DNA from: RHLJ01 sp965222205
GTDB taxonomy: Bacteria > Bacteroidota > Rhodothermia > Balneolales > Balneolaceae
Assembly: GCA_965222205.1 (NCBI GenBank)
Contig: OZ244932.1
Coordinates: 3,472,001-3,536,000 of the forward strand
Reading direction: 5' to 3'
DNA length: 64,000 bases
The notes below the pieces were generated by a model, which searched no databases, had not been told where the DNA came from, and saw only the letters and a list, made by a program, of their open reading frames with translations. Below, one piece after another: positions 43,347-52,852 of this stretch. A program made the translations under genes and the position numbers. Positions within the stretch are counted from its first letter, which is position 1; every line of letters begins with the position of its first letter.

Positions 43347-43631
43347 TCAGTCTTTCTTCCCTTTAAAAACTAATCCAAGTCCGGCAGTAAGAAGTGCCGC
43401 TCCAATTATCGACCATATTATCGGGAAGGGTTCACCATCGATACTCACGGTCCAGAGTTGCGGAAAGTCAAGTTCATTGGCAATCCACCTGCCAATAATG
43501 GCTCCAACGAATCCTACCGCAGCCGACATTAAACAACCTCCGCTTCCAACTTTAAATCCCCCGATGCTTTGACCTATTCCCCCACAAATGGAGGCAATGA
43601 GTAGTAAAATGATAAATCCAAAAAATGACAT
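43347..43631 (-). CDS. GlsB/YeaQ/YmgE family membrane protein
   Basis: A 94-residue protein with three hydrophobic segments rich in glycine: FGFIILLLIASICGGIGQSI, the middle CLMSAAVGFVGAIIGRWIA and the C-terminal IWSIIGAALLTAGLGLV, ending FKGKKD. This is the pattern of small inner-membrane proteins sometimes called transglycosylase-associated or general-stress membrane proteins. The loop with ELDFPQLWTVSIDGEPFP between helices two and three is longer than in YeaQ. The molecular role is unknown in the family. Single-gene transcript. Confidence 0.8.
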   Translation of the reverse strand: MSFFGFIILLLIASICGGIGQSIGGFKVGSGGCLMSAAVGFVGAIIGRWIANELDFPQLWTVSIDGEPFPIIWSIIGAALLTAGLGLVFKGKKD

Positions 43632-43804
43632 AGCTCTTTTGTTGTTAGGTTTGGGTATCTAAAAACGCATTTTTTACGTTAAGGTTTCAGCTTCATTCAA
43701 CTCAAAATAGTAACTCAAATTCGCAATAACTATTTGGGAAACAGAATGGTAAGATGTATGTTTAAACATATTCCGGCTTATAATTAACAATCATCTTAAT
43801 CATC

Positions 43805-44293
43805 ATGAAAAATTTTAGTTTATATACCGTACTTTTTGCAGTTACTTTCATGACTTTTACCGCTTGCGGAGAATCTGAAGCTGAAAAACAGGCCCGACGT
43901 CAAGCTAAGCTTGATTCCGCACGTGTTGCCGAACAAGCAAAAATTGCTCAAATGATGGCTGCTTATGAAGACAGCGTAAATGCAGTCAATCCTGATGGAT
44001 TGGAAGAAATGGAGGAAGAAACTCCAATGAATTCTTCAATTTCAGAAAGTGGATCTTATGTTGTTCAGGTTGGGGCATGGAGATCGGAAGACAAAGCCCA
44101 GTCTTTTGTAGATATGTGGTCTGATCGTAATTATCCAAGCTCTTATGTGGTAAAAACAGGGAATGAAGAAACCGGTGATGTATGGTTCAGGGTTCGCGTT
44201 GGTAATTTTGAGACGCGAGATGCAGCTCAGCAATTCGGTACAAACCTTGCAGCTGAAATTAATACCGGGTTTTGGGTAGCTAACAAAGATTAA
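43805..44293 (+). CDS. SPOR-domain lipoprotein
   Basis: A 162-residue protein. Lipobox near residue 21 (MTFTACGES), then a charged helix (EKQARRQAKLDSARVAEQAK) and an acidic linker. The C-terminal SPOR domain is at about 82-160, with GSYVVQVGAWRSEDKAQ and WFRVRVGNFETRDAAQQF. SPOR domains bind glycan strands lacking stem peptides and direct proteins to the division site. A cell-envelope or division role is therefore likely. Monocistronic, with a terminator at 44390-44420. Confidence 0.88.
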   Translation: MKNFSLYTVLFAVTFMTFTACGESEAEKQARRQAKLDSARVAEQAKIAQMMAAYEDSVNAVNPDGLEEMEEETPMNSSISESGSYVVQVGAWRSEDKAQSFVDMWSDRNYPSSYVVKTGNEETGDVWFRVRVGNFETRDAAQQFGTNLAAEINTGFWVANKD

Positions 44294-44389
44294 GGTTTAT
44301 TTTGGCTCTGAACATTTATAGTTGTTTATGTGCCAAGCATTTACGTAATTAAAGAAACGCTCAAGTAGCGTCTCTCTTGATGAATAGTC

Positions 44390-44420
44390 AGCCCATTACA
44401 ATCGAAAATTGTGATGGGCT
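44390..44420 (+). terminator. intrinsic terminator after the SPOR lipoprotein gene
   Basis: AGCCCATTACAAT pairs with ATTGTGATGGGCT (one G-U pair) around CGAAA, followed by eight T residues at 44422-44429. A smaller hairpin ACGCT-CAAGT-AGCGT lies just upstream near 44357-44371. The 251-nt gap contains nothing else. Confidence 0.85.
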
Positions 44421-44544
44421 ATTTTTTTTGAATCTTTTTTTATTCTTGGCGTATACCGTTCGCCGGTGTTTTATTTTTCTAATTCTCCGGTTTACGTTAT
44501 AATCCCTAATAGAAACACACCACCAACTTTATAAAACCAGCGAA

Positions 44545-44886
44545 ATGAAAAATTTCACTATCGCTAAGCGGCAGATCGACAACATAAGTGTGCTAGACAT
44601 TAGTGGGGAACTGGATGCTCATACCGCTTCTCAACTAGAGAATTCGTTAAAAGCTCTTATCGATGAAAAGCAATTCAAGATTATCGTAAACTGTGCTCGC
44701 CTCGAATATATTGCCAGCGCCGGATTAGGCGTTTTCATGGCCTATATAGAAGATGTCAGGGGATTAGGAGGAGACATCAAGCTTACCAATATGAACGATC
44801 GTGTATACAATGTATTCGATTTATTAGGGTTCCCGACTTTATATGACATACATGACGATGAACAAGAAGCGATAGGCGGATTTTAA
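44545..44886 (+). CDS. STAS-domain anti-anti-sigma factor
   Basis: A 113-residue single STAS domain. VLDISGELDAHTASQLENSL begins the fold and LEYIASAGLGVFMAYIEDVR carries the conserved phospho-acceptor Ser58. In partner-switching systems the unphosphorylated protein binds an RsbW-type kinase and releases that kinase's target. The kinase follows 14 nt downstream and a SpoIIE-type phosphatase after that, giving a complete module. Confidence 0.92.
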   Translation: MKNFTIAKRQIDNISVLDISGELDAHTASQLENSLKALIDEKQFKIIVNCARLEYIASAGLGVFMAYIEDVRGLGGDIKLTNMNDRVYNVFDLLGFPTLYDIHDDEQEAIGGF

Positions 44887-44900
44887 CTAGCAGACACTCA

Positions 44901-45323
44901 GTGGCAAGAAAGAAAAACATACACACTCTTTCGGTAGATTCCTCGACCAAACATCTGGCCGAAGTACGGGACTTTGTTGCCGCCCATGCTAAAAATGTAG
45001 GCCTTTCAGAAAAAGATATTTCAGAAATTCGGTTAGCTGTTGATGAAGCATATACCAATATCATTAAGCATGCTTATAAGAACACAACCTCAAAACCTGT
45101 GAAAATTGAATTGGGATCTGATGCCTCTAAACTTTGGATTTCAATAATGGACGAAGGTGAAGGTTTTAAACCAGAAGAGTATAAAGCTCCTGATATCCTG
45201 AAAAGGATAAAAAATAAGCAGCGTGGTGGCATGGGAGTTTTTCTTATTCAAAAACTGATGGACCAGGTACAGTACAACAGAAAAGGCCAAATGAACGAGA
45301 TTCGAATGGTCAAAAATCTTTAA
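44901..45323 (+). CDS. RsbW-like serine kinase (anti-sigma factor, HATPase_c_2)
   Basis: A 140-residue protein from GTG 44901. N-box EIRLAVDEAYTNIIKHAYK, G1 box MDEGEGFKPEEY and G2 GGMGVFLIQKLMD are those of GHKL-type anti-sigma kinases. It would phosphorylate the upstream STAS protein and hold an output partner. No sigma factor gene is in the module, so its target is elsewhere. The phosphatase gene starts 3 nt after its stop. Confidence 0.92.
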   Translation: MARKKNIHTLSVDSSTKHLAEVRDFVAAHAKNVGLSEKDISEIRLAVDEAYTNIIKHAYKNTTSKPVKIELGSDASKLWISIMDEGEGFKPEEYKAPDILKRIKNKQRGGMGVFLIQKLMDQVQYNRKGQMNEIRMVKNL

Positions 45324-45326
45324 GCT

Positions 45327-47048
45327 GTGAGTCCGCTAACCCCTTCTACAGAAGAACGCCATAGCCGATTCGAACTTCGAACGCTTCTTGAGACAAGCCG
45401 TCTTTTGATCGAATCTCAGGACCCAGATTTCGTACTTAATAATTTACTACTCATTACCATGGGTAAGCTATTAGTACCTAAGGGAATGATTATCATCCAC
45501 AAACCCGGGGATGAGGCCTATTTTGCATCCAAATCAAAAGGGAGAGGCTGGTTAGCAGAAGATGAAGAACTTAAAGCAGAGTTTCCGCAATCTGTTTTGG
45601 ATACGTCAGTGATTTATGGTGAGAAATTTAAAGAGGTCTTTGAGACCATCGGTATTGATCCGGGAAGTGTACTTTTTAATCTTAAAACCAGCAATCATCA
45701 TTTAGGGTTTTTGTGTTTAGGTCCGAAGGGAAATAAACAACCACTTACCGAACACGAAATTGAGTTTATTGAAAGCCTGAGTATTATTTCTTCCGTAGCG
45801 ATTGCAAACTCCCGGATGTTTCAGGAATTAAGGCACATCAATCGCCGGTTAGATCGCAAAGTACATGACTTGAATACCCTGCTGGAACTCAGTAAAGATT
45901 TTAACCTGATGGTTGATCAAAACGATATCGCCCGCTCATTTAAATTCGCGATGTTAGGGCAAATGCTGATCAGAACTTTCTTTTTTGCTTTAGATGTGCA
46001 AGGCGAGAAGCGCATTATCGCTATTAGCGGAATTAAGGAGGAACCGGGTACCGAAGAACTTGATAAGCTTTTTCAATTGGATGATGTAAACCATGTGAAT
46101 GGATCTGAAGATTGCCCATTTCTTGAAGAGAATAATATTCAATTGGTGATCGGACTCCGGTTTCAGAACGAAAAAATTGGACTGGTAGGTGTAGGTCAAC
46201 GGGCAACCAAAGAAGGCTATGGAGACGCTGAGGTTAACTTTCTTCAGTCACTGGGAAATCTTGCCCTCCTCACTATACAAAAGACCTTGCTGCTTGAGGA
46301 GCGTATTGAGAAAGAACGACTTGAGGAAGAGCTGAATCTCGCTAAAACAATTCAGGAAGGACTTCTCCCAAACCCTATACCCACTATTGATGGGTTTGAT
46401 ATTGCAGCGGTCAATGTTTCATCCCGACAAGTAGGCGGAGATTATTTCGATCTGTTGAAGATGGAAGATGATGCGCATTTATTAGCCATTGCAGACGTAA
46501 CAGGAAAAGGTGTCCCGGCATCATTACTTATGGCAAACCTGCAGTCTATGTTGCATGCTCTTGCTCCACTGGATGTTTCTCTGGAAGAAGCCTCTGGTAG
46601 AATCAATGATATTATTCACGACAATACTCCGGCAGATAAATTCATCACCTTCTTTTGGGGTAAACTTTCGCCGGATAAAAAACGCTTTAAATATGTGAAC
46701 GCGGGTCATAATCCGCCTATGCTGTTCAGAGAGGGGGAAACGGAGCCGGAATTATTGGAAGAGGGTGGTGTGATTCTGGGAGCTATGCCTACCCTGATGC
46801 CTTATGCTCATTCAGAAATTGAATTCAGAAAAGGGGATTTACTGGTTTTCTTTACAGATGGTGTCACCGAAGCTATGAACCCGGAGCAAACCGAAGAATA
46901 TGAAGAAGAACGACTTATCGAATGCATCAATAAGAATCGTGAAAAGAATTCTTCAGGGATTATGCAATCTATTATTGATGACATCAACGACTTCTCAAAT
47001 AACATTCAGTACGACGACATTACAATGATTGTGCTGAAAGTCAGTTAA
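45327..47048 (+). CDS. GAF-SpoIIE serine phosphatase
   Basis: A 573-residue protein from GTG 45327. N-terminal GAF-like region (about 15-160), a second GAF-like region (about 180-320), a coiled-coil linker (LLLEERIEKERLEEELNLAK) and a C-terminal PP2C/SpoIIE domain (about 350-573). The metal-binding motifs are VGGDYFDLL, IADVTGKGVPASLLMA and the final DDITMIVLK. Reactivates the STAS protein by dephosphorylation in response to a signal sensed by the GAF domains. No membrane segment. Stop codon overlaps the convergent mltF gene by 8 nt. Confidence 0.9.
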   Translation: MSPLTPSTEERHSRFELRTLLETSRLLIESQDPDFVLNNLLLITMGKLLVPKGMIIIHKPGDEAYFASKSKGRGWLAEDEELKAEFPQSVLDTSVIYGEKFKEVFETIGIDPGSVLFNLKTSNHHLGFLCLGPKGNKQPLTEHEIEFIESLSIISSVAIANSRMFQELRHINRRLDRKVHDLNTLLELSKDFNLMVDQNDIARSFKFAMLGQMLIRTFFFALDVQGEKRIIAISGIKEEPGTEELDKLFQLDDVNHVNGSEDCPFLEENNIQLVIGLRFQNEKIGLVGVGQRATKEGYGDAEVNFLQSLGNLALLTIQKTLLLEERIEKERLEEELNLAKTIQEGLLPNPIPTIDGFDIAAVNVSSRQVGGDYFDLLKMEDDAHLLAIADVTGKGVPASLLMANLQSMLHALAPLDVSLEEASGRINDIIHDNTPADKFITFFWGKLSPDKKRFKYVNAGHNPPMLFREGETEPELLEEGGVILGAMPTLMPYAHSEIEFRKGDLLVFFTDGVTEAMNPEQTEEYEEERLIECINKNREKNSSGIMQSIIDDINDFSNNIQYDDITMIVLKVS

Positions 47049-48546
47049 ACGTCTTAATACCGAATACACCCGGAGGTACGCTGCGGGTTTCTGCTAAAGC
47101 AAGAATAGCCTGGTAGGTATTATAGCGATTCATGATCTCATTAACGTAGCGAACAGTTTCAATTCCCCTGCAGAAGCCATAGCGGGCATGCTGATAATAT
47201 CTTCTCTGCATGAGTTTCAACAAAGATTCAGAAACCGTATTCCATTCATTCGGATTTTTATTCTGGTCGATGGATAATCTTCGGGCATCCGCCACATGCC
47301 CCATCCCCGCGTTATAAGTAGCAAGAGCTAACTGCCATTGATTTGTTGAATCCATATATGAGTAATGATCAAGGTGTTCCTGAATAATCCGGGCACCTTC
47401 TCTAATACTGTGTTCCGGAATGTACAGGGAGTCCTTTGGGACTTCTGAAAAACGGGGCAGCACTTGCATTATACCAACTGCTCCAGCCCAACTTTCGGAA
47501 TAAGGATCAAACTTAGATTCCTGAGCTGCAATAGCTGTAAGCATTACCCAATCCAACCCAAATTCATCCGCTACGGTTTGAATAAGGCTATCATAAGGAG
47601 AGATTGCACCAAACTGAGTGGTTTGAAGTTCCGGATTAAAGTAGTCAGCAATCTGAGAGCTTCCTTCGTAGTACTTCTTTCTTAATACATTTAAGAATGT
47701 TGAACGTTTAGGCACTCCATTTTCATCGTATTTAAAATGCTGATACAAAAACCTGTTTAGTCTCGCCTCTAAATCGGAAGCATTTTTACGGATTGCCCAG
47801 GCAATTTCGTCCCGCTCAGAAATTACCGGCCCTTTCACAAGACCACGCATATATTTATTACTTGCATAAAAGATGTTGTCATCGGCTACCGTTGCTACAT
47901 AATTGCCACTTGCAACCTGGAAAAGCAAGGTTTCAGTATCCATTTCCTCTGACACTAAGTTGATTTCGATATCGAATCCCTGATCCTGAAGTTCTTTAAG
48001 CTCAAGATAATAGGAACTGTTTCTTCGGATAGTGATTGGAATGCCTTTCAGGTCGGTGATACTTTCAGGTTCAAACCCGAGATCTTCTGATACCACTATG
48101 ATTTGATTAACGAGGTTATAAGGCCGTGTAAAATTGACAATTTCTTTTCTTTCAGGAGTGATCGTGTAGTTAGCAGCAATGATGTCTCCTCCCCCACTGT
48201 TTAATAAATCGTACGGGTTTTCGTTTTCACCAGGAATCACAACTTCAAGTGCCAAATCATTTTTCCGGGCAAACTCCTTCAACATTTCATACTCAAAACC
48301 TACTTGAATCCCCCGGTATAAAAAGTAAGCCCCGGAACTATAGCTGGTAATCATCCTCAATACCCCACTTTGCTTAATTTCTGCCAGATCCCTTGAAACA
48401 GGTTCAGTTATAGTTGCAGAAAGCTCAGAAGACTCTATAGTTATTGATTGCTTTTCTCCCTGTGTGCAGCTTAGGAAAAAAACGGATATTAAAAAGAACG
48501 CAACCGCTCTTTTATTTTTAATCGATATGTTATCTTTATGGAGCAT
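47041..48546 (-). CDS. mltF: membrane-bound lytic murein transglycosylase F
   Basis: A 501-residue lipoprotein (C27 in FFLSCTQ). An extracellular solute-binding domain (about 55-275, GVLRMITSYSSGAYFLYRG and NYTITPERKEIVNFTRPYN) is followed by a lysozyme-like SLT domain. Catalytic Glu is E343 in AAQESKFDP; AGAVGIMQVLP and ATYNAGMGHV complete the fold. Cleaves peptidoglycan with 1,6-anhydromuramyl formation at the outer membrane, with the binding domain regulating activity. Monocistronic. Confidence 0.94.
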   Translation of the reverse strand: MLHKDNISIKNKRAVAFFLISVFFLSCTQGEKQSITIESSELSATITEPVSRDLAEIKQSGVLRMITSYSSGAYFLYRGIQVGFEYEMLKEFARKNDLALEVVIPGENENPYDLLNSGGGDIIAANYTITPERKEIVNFTRPYNLVNQIIVVSEDLGFEPESITDLKGIPITIRRNSSYYLELKELQDQGFDIEINLVSEEMDTETLLFQVASGNYVATVADDNIFYASNKYMRGLVKGPVISERDEIAWAIRKNASDLEARLNRFLYQHFKYDENGVPKRSTFLNVLRKKYYEGSSQIADYFNPELQTTQFGAISPYDSLIQTVADEFGLDWVMLTAIAAQESKFDPYSESWAGAVGIMQVLPRFSEVPKDSLYIPEHSIREGARIIQEHLDHYSYMDSTNQWQLALATYNAGMGHVADARRLSIDQNKNPNEWNTVSESLLKLMQRRYYQHARYGFCRGIETVRYVNEIMNRYNTYQAILALAETRSVPPGVFGIKTFN

Positions 48547-48731
48547 AAAGTTTTATAAACGTACTATAATCAAACTTAAATTAAATAAAGTCTGATTTCT
48601 TCCGTTGAATAGCTCTAATTTAATAGTTATTGATGGTTTTTGAGGCATTCATTAACAACAATTAATCATCTAAGGCACTAAAACACTATTTTTTAACGAA
48701 TAATTCATAATTTGATAGATCTCTACAGTTC

Positions 48732-51176
48732 ATGAGGAAAACCAAACACTTTGCAATTAGTGTGTGTTTGTTTTCTCTACTTTCTATTCACTTTTCAAAC
48801 GCACAAATAAGCGGAGTCATCAAGAATTCCAAGACCTTCGAACCTATTGCTGATGTAAGCATCCTGATTGAAGGCTCACAAACCGGAACAAGTACTACTG
48901 TTGATGGGGAGTTTTTGCTTTCTGTAAACACATTTCCTGTTACACTCCAGCTTTCGCTTCTTGGTTTCGAATCCAGAATAGTAGAGGTGTATCGAAAAGA
49001 TTCCAGTCTGGTTTTTTTCATGAAACCTGAAATTTCCAGTTTAGATGAAATTATTGTATCCCCGGACAGAACGATTAGCCCGATTACCCAATCTTCTCCT
49101 ATTGCACGTAGCTCAGTAAGCATTGGGCAGCTTGCAAGTAAATCAACAGTTACTGCTGTAGAGCTTCTCCGTGCTGAAAGCGGAGTCTTCATTCAGCAAA
49201 CCAGCGTAGGTCAGGGTAGTGTTTATATTCGTGGACGAGCGGGCAGAGATGTCTTATATCTTTTTAATGGAATGCGAATGAATCCTTCTTTTGTCCGTTC
49301 CGGACAGAATCAATATTTCGGAGCTGTAGATCCCCTTCTTATCAACAAACTTGATGTATACCGTGGACCAATTTCAGTTTATTATGGAAGTGACGCGCTT
49401 TCAGGTGGAGTTAATATTTCTCCAATTGTAAAGGATTATTCTGATGACCCCGGATTTTCGGGAGAGTTGTTAAGCGCTCTTAATTTTGAAGGCAACGGAG
49501 AAAAAACCGTGCATGGGAAACTGGCTTACCAAGCACCCGGTTTCTCATTCTTTGCGGGAGGTAGTTTTCGAGACTTCGATTATTATAAAATGAGTTCTCA
49601 AACAAACGATGCTCTTTGGTTTCCTTATGGTGGAACGCTTTCAAACGCTGACTATCAATTCAAATCTTTTCAGCTTTCTTCTAAAATCCAGACTTCAACT
49701 AAAGCCGACCTTACGCTCATTAGTTATTTTGGGGAAATACCTGATGCTGCCCGCTTAGACAGAGTCACCCTGGGCTTCAGTATTGAAGACCAAAGTGAAG
49801 ATATAGCTCCTCAATTCGGATATTATTCCAATACATCTCCGCTAATATTTTGGGGAAATACGGCTGAATATCGCTTTTCAAAACTAAATTACGCATTTGA
49901 ATCAATAGGGATTAAAGTGGGGTATTTCCAATTAAAAGACTTCAGAAAACAACAGGACTTTGCTTTCAATAATGCTCCTGCATATGCCGTAAATGAAGTG
50001 GATAGGGACTATTCTTTTGCTATAAGTGATACTACCAGTTTTGATCAAAACAGAAGCGATCAGCTTCAGTTGTCTATCGATATCCGTTCGGCGCTTGCCA
50101 ATAATATGTATCTGAAATGGGGAGCCGATGTCTCTTACGATCAGGTGAGTAGCGATCGTCATACCAATACCGGAGAATCCTCATTACCAAGATACCCGGA
50201 TGGCTCAGAATATATATTATCGGGAGTTTTTGCCCAGCTCGATCAGTTGATCTCTGAGGAATTGAGCATGGAATATGGCCTCCGATATTCTCATATCTTT
50301 GCAAACATTCCTTTTGAAGGAGTGAACACGGATCGTAAGTATGATCCCTACAAAGCTGATTATGGACAATTGACCGGCTCTATAGGAATCACTTATGAAC
50401 TCAATTCTGAAGTGGTTTTCCTGAGCAATATTTCCTCAGGCTTCAGGGCACCTAATGTTTCTGATTTGTCTGAGGTTGGAATTCGCCGAAGCGACCAATT
50501 TCAAACACCAAATACTAATCTTAAACCTGAAAAAACAGGGAACTTTGATCTTGGTTTCCAATACCAAAACGATCTTTTCCACACCGAATTATTTGCTTTC
50601 TGGCTGCATTATTTTGATAAAATAACCCGCGTTAATACCGGAAACCTTGTTAATGAATTTGGTGAGGGTATTACTACAAATGAAGAGCCAGGGACAAATA
50701 ATGTATACAATGAAGTAACTAACGAAAATGCCAATTCGCTTGACCTTTTAGGTGTTGAGTTCAGAGGCGATTATACAATAAATGAGTGGCTGGAAAGTGG
50801 CCTTACCTTTACCTATACCTGGGGAGATTTAACGAATGAAAACGGAACCAAAGAACCTGCTGACCGGGTGCCTCCGGCAAATGGAGTGTTCTACATAGAC
50901 TATCATCCTACGAACCGTGTATCTATTCGACCCCAAGCACGGTACGCTTTTGCTCATCGAAGAATTTCGCCGGGCGAAATCGGGGATATTCGTATTTCAC
51001 AGAATGGAACAGATGGTTTTGTGAACCTTCAGATTCTGGCAAATTTCCAAGCCAGAGATAACCTTTCGCTAAAAATTATTGCTGACAATTTAAGTGACTC
51101 AGCGTATCGCGAACATGCCAGTAGTTTGGACGGTATGGGAAGAAATGTGACATTCAGTCTGAGCTTTACCTTTTAA
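48732..51176 (+). CDS. TonB-dependent receptor
   Basis: An 814-residue outer-membrane protein with signal peptide (about 1-24, ending SNAQ). Carboxypeptidase-like regulatory domain (about 25-105, ISGVIKNSKTFEPIADVSI), plug domain (about 118-235; GQGSVYIRGRAGRDVLYL, DPLLINKLDVYRGP, SVYYGSDALSGGV), then a 22-strand barrel ending in the aromatic NVTFSLSFTF. Takes up iron complexes, vitamins or oligosaccharides with TonB energy. No SusD partner follows, so a siderophore, haem, cobalamin or metal receptor is more likely than a glycan one. The stop overlaps the convergent EamA gene by 4 nt. Confidence 0.93.
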   Translation: MRKTKHFAISVCLFSLLSIHFSNAQISGVIKNSKTFEPIADVSILIEGSQTGTSTTVDGEFLLSVNTFPVTLQLSLLGFESRIVEVYRKDSSLVFFMKPEISSLDEIIVSPDRTISPITQSSPIARSSVSIGQLASKSTVTAVELLRAESGVFIQQTSVGQGSVYIRGRAGRDVLYLFNGMRMNPSFVRSGQNQYFGAVDPLLINKLDVYRGPISVYYGSDALSGGVNISPIVKDYSDDPGFSGELLSALNFEGNGEKTVHGKLAYQAPGFSFFAGGSFRDFDYYKMSSQTNDALWFPYGGTLSNADYQFKSFQLSSKIQTSTKADLTLISYFGEIPDAARLDRVTLGFSIEDQSEDIAPQFGYYSNTSPLIFWGNTAEYRFSKLNYAFESIGIKVGYFQLKDFRKQQDFAFNNAPAYAVNEVDRDYSFAISDTTSFDQNRSDQLQLSIDIRSALANNMYLKWGADVSYDQVSSDRHTNTGESSLPRYPDGSEYILSGVFAQLDQLISEELSMEYGLRYSHIFANIPFEGVNTDRKYDPYKADYGQLTGSIGITYELNSEVVFLSNISSGFRAPNVSDLSEVGIRRSDQFQTPNTNLKPEKTGNFDLGFQYQNDLFHTELFAFWLHYFDKITRVNTGNLVNEFGEGITTNEEPGTNNVYNEVTNENANSLDLLGVEFRGDYTINEWLESGLTFTYTWGDLTNENGTKEPADRVPPANGVFYIDYHPTNRVSIRPQARYAFAHRRISPGEIGDIRISQNGTDGFVNLQILANFQARDNLSLKIIADNLSDSAYREHASSLDGMGRNVTFSLSFTF

Positions 51177-52081
51177 GACCCTTTCTGCTTAGACCAGGTA
51201 AAAGAAATCCCCAATAGTATAATTGCCATTCCCACAAAAGAAAGTGGTAACGGGACTTCACCAAAAAAGAAAAAGGCCATCACTGAAGAAGCAGCCGGCT
51301 CGAACAAAATCAGCGTTGCTATGAGAGTTGGAGAAACGAATTTAACTGCATAATTAAGCGCCCCGTGCCCTGCTATTTGAGGTCCAACCGCTAAACCCAA
51401 TCCAACTAAAATAAGTAGCCCTGAAAGCTCAAAAGAAATCCCTTCAATAATAAAAAGTGTGATTATGCAGGTAAAAGCAGCATAGCCATATACTGGAAAT
51501 ACATACTCAATCCAGTTTCTTTTTTGTCTGATGCGATTTCCAATAATGAAGTACACTGCAAAAATTGCAGAGGCACCAAAGGCAAGCAAATTACCCAATA
51601 ATGGGTTCGGGTACACTCCTTCATTTCCAAAATCAGAGTACCCCAGAATTACTGATCCAAAAAAAGAGGTGAATACTCCAATCCACACAATGAGCCTGAA
51701 TCTATGCTTGAATACGAACCGTTCAATGATAATCAGAATGATTGGGTGGGTGGTTACCAATACCGAAGCCGATGCAATGGATGTGAAGTAAATAGAGGAG
51801 ATCCAGCAAATCAGATGTAGCCCCAATAAAATACCTGATACAGCCACCCAAATATGCTCCCTGATGGAAATCTCTCTGTTATCGCCTTCATTCCTTGCGG
51901 AAAAATATACCGGGATTAGAAGCAGAAAGGCGAGAACTGTGCGTACAGCAGCCACTAAAAAAGCCGACTCGTGGGTAACTACTTTTACAAGAATTGGAGA
52001 GAAACCAATAGCAGTTATACCAAAACCAAGCAGCGAATAAACCTTTACTTTTGAAAAAGTATCCGTTTTAGCAACATTCAT
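51173..52081 (-). CDS. EamA/DMT family transporter
   Basis: A 302-residue membrane protein with ten helices in two EamA halves (about 12-150 and 160-298). FSPILVKVVTHESAFLVAAVRTVLA and the second-half ILFEPAASSVMAFFFFGE with the final MAIILLGISFTW match the family. Starts on the last base of the DUF4293 gene, so they are co-translated. The substrate is unknown. A second, distinct EamA protein beside that at 35270. Confidence 0.9.
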   Translation of the reverse strand: MNVAKTDTFSKVKVYSLLGFGITAIGFSPILVKVVTHESAFLVAAVRTVLAFLLLIPVYFSARNEGDNREISIREHIWVAVSGILLGLHLICWISSIYFTSIASASVLVTTHPIILIIIERFVFKHRFRLIVWIGVFTSFFGSVILGYSDFGNEGVYPNPLLGNLLAFGASAIFAVYFIIGNRIRQKRNWIEYVFPVYGYAAFTCIITLFIIEGISFELSGLLILVGLGLAVGPQIAGHGALNYAVKFVSPTLIATLILFEPAASSVMAFFFFGEVPLPLSFVGMAIILLGISFTWSKQKGS

Positions 52082-52488
52082 TATCGGATTCGATCCATAG
52101 AGCGTACCAATTTTTCGTCTTTATTGATAAAGCGAAGTGCCAGCAGTTGGAAAATAAACCCGAGAACAATTAATCCGGTACCTATAGCTTCATCCCAGAG
52201 GTAAGTCCCAATCCCTCCCAATGAAAAGAAAACTCCCACAGAAAAACCAAGTGCAATTATTTGAACAAAAGCGGCCCGCTTTACCCAGCTTATCTGATTT
52301 TTTCGGTTGTTGAACAGAAAAAAAGAGTACAGCGAAAGCATGGCCGCAACAACAAGGGAAATGGCCAAACCAAAGCCAATCCATTGCTGAGGATCTTCCA
52401 TCGCTCTGGTATAAATTGGAGTGAAATACACGCCCAGGTTTATAATTGCAGCAAATGCCAGAAAAACGGTTTGAATTCTTTGAAGCAA
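52081..52488 (-). CDS. DUF4293 family membrane protein
   Basis: A 135-residue protein with four hydrophobic helices: MLQRIQTVFLAFAAIINLGVYF, then the second around ISLVVAAMLSLYSFFLF, the third ALGFSVGVFFSLGG and the fourth GLIVLGFIFQLLALRFI. The MLQRIQTVFL start followed by a C-terminal IxxDEKLVRS tail is typical of DUF4293, found almost only in Bacteroidota and relatives. Function unknown. It supports the FCB-group assignment. Confidence 0.85.
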   Translation of the reverse strand: MLQRIQTVFLAFAAIINLGVYFTPIYTRAMEDPQQWIGFGLAISLVVAAMLSLYSFFLFNNRKNQISWVKRAAFVQIIALGFSVGVFFSLGGIGTYLWDEAIGTGLIVLGFIFQLLALRFINKDEKLVRSMDRIR

Positions 52489-52852
52489 GATTTTTGAAAT
52501 TCGTTCTAAAGTTGATGCAAAGATAGGGGTTTTGGAATACTTAGTTCAATTCGGATTCGTATGGCCTTTACCTTTTTTTTCTTATCAAAAATTTTTCTCA
52601 GAAAGGGTGACGTAACCTGTCACCTAAAACCCTTAAATTTGTTTACACATGTATTGCACATATAAATATGTTTTACCATATTTGTTATGAGTCAAGTTTA
52701 AAAAAGAGAGTACGCTTTCTACAGACAGGGGTTGGTCAAGAGACTCTGTCAAGGGAGACTTGATCATGAACGGGGAGGTGGTGAAACAGTAACAGCTCGA
52801 GATGTTCTGTTTCATCCATCTTTTTTTTAAAAAACGTCAGGAGGAAAGGACA
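52489..52852 (+). promoter_or_regulatory. 364-bp spacer and leader of the RHS island
   Basis: No gene fits in this stretch. From left to right it holds an inverted repeat GGTGAC/GTCACC (52606-52624) and a 17-nt ACATGTATTGCACATAT motif (52647-52663) that recurs with one change near 1454. A GGTCAAG/CTTGATC hairpin follows (52734-52765), then an intrinsic terminator (52782-52828) and a strong AGGAGG Shine-Dalgarno at about 52840. A promoter is expected near 52640-52690, so the first mRNA section would be about 150-200 nt of untranslated leader. Confidence 0.5.
52782..52828 (+). terminator. intrinsic terminator or attenuator in the leader
   Basis: TGAAACAG (52782-52789) pairs with CTGTTTCA (52807-52814), with a 17-nt loop that can pair further inside, followed by TCCATC and eight T residues (52821-52828). 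It lies 24 nt before the ATG of the first island gene and after the probable promoter, so read-through would control the island. Confidence 0.65.

Noticed and set aside
52802..52852. Earlier ATG for the first island gene
   Set aside because: It lies within the terminator hairpin, has no Shine-Dalgarno sequence, and the ATG at 52853 has a strong one.
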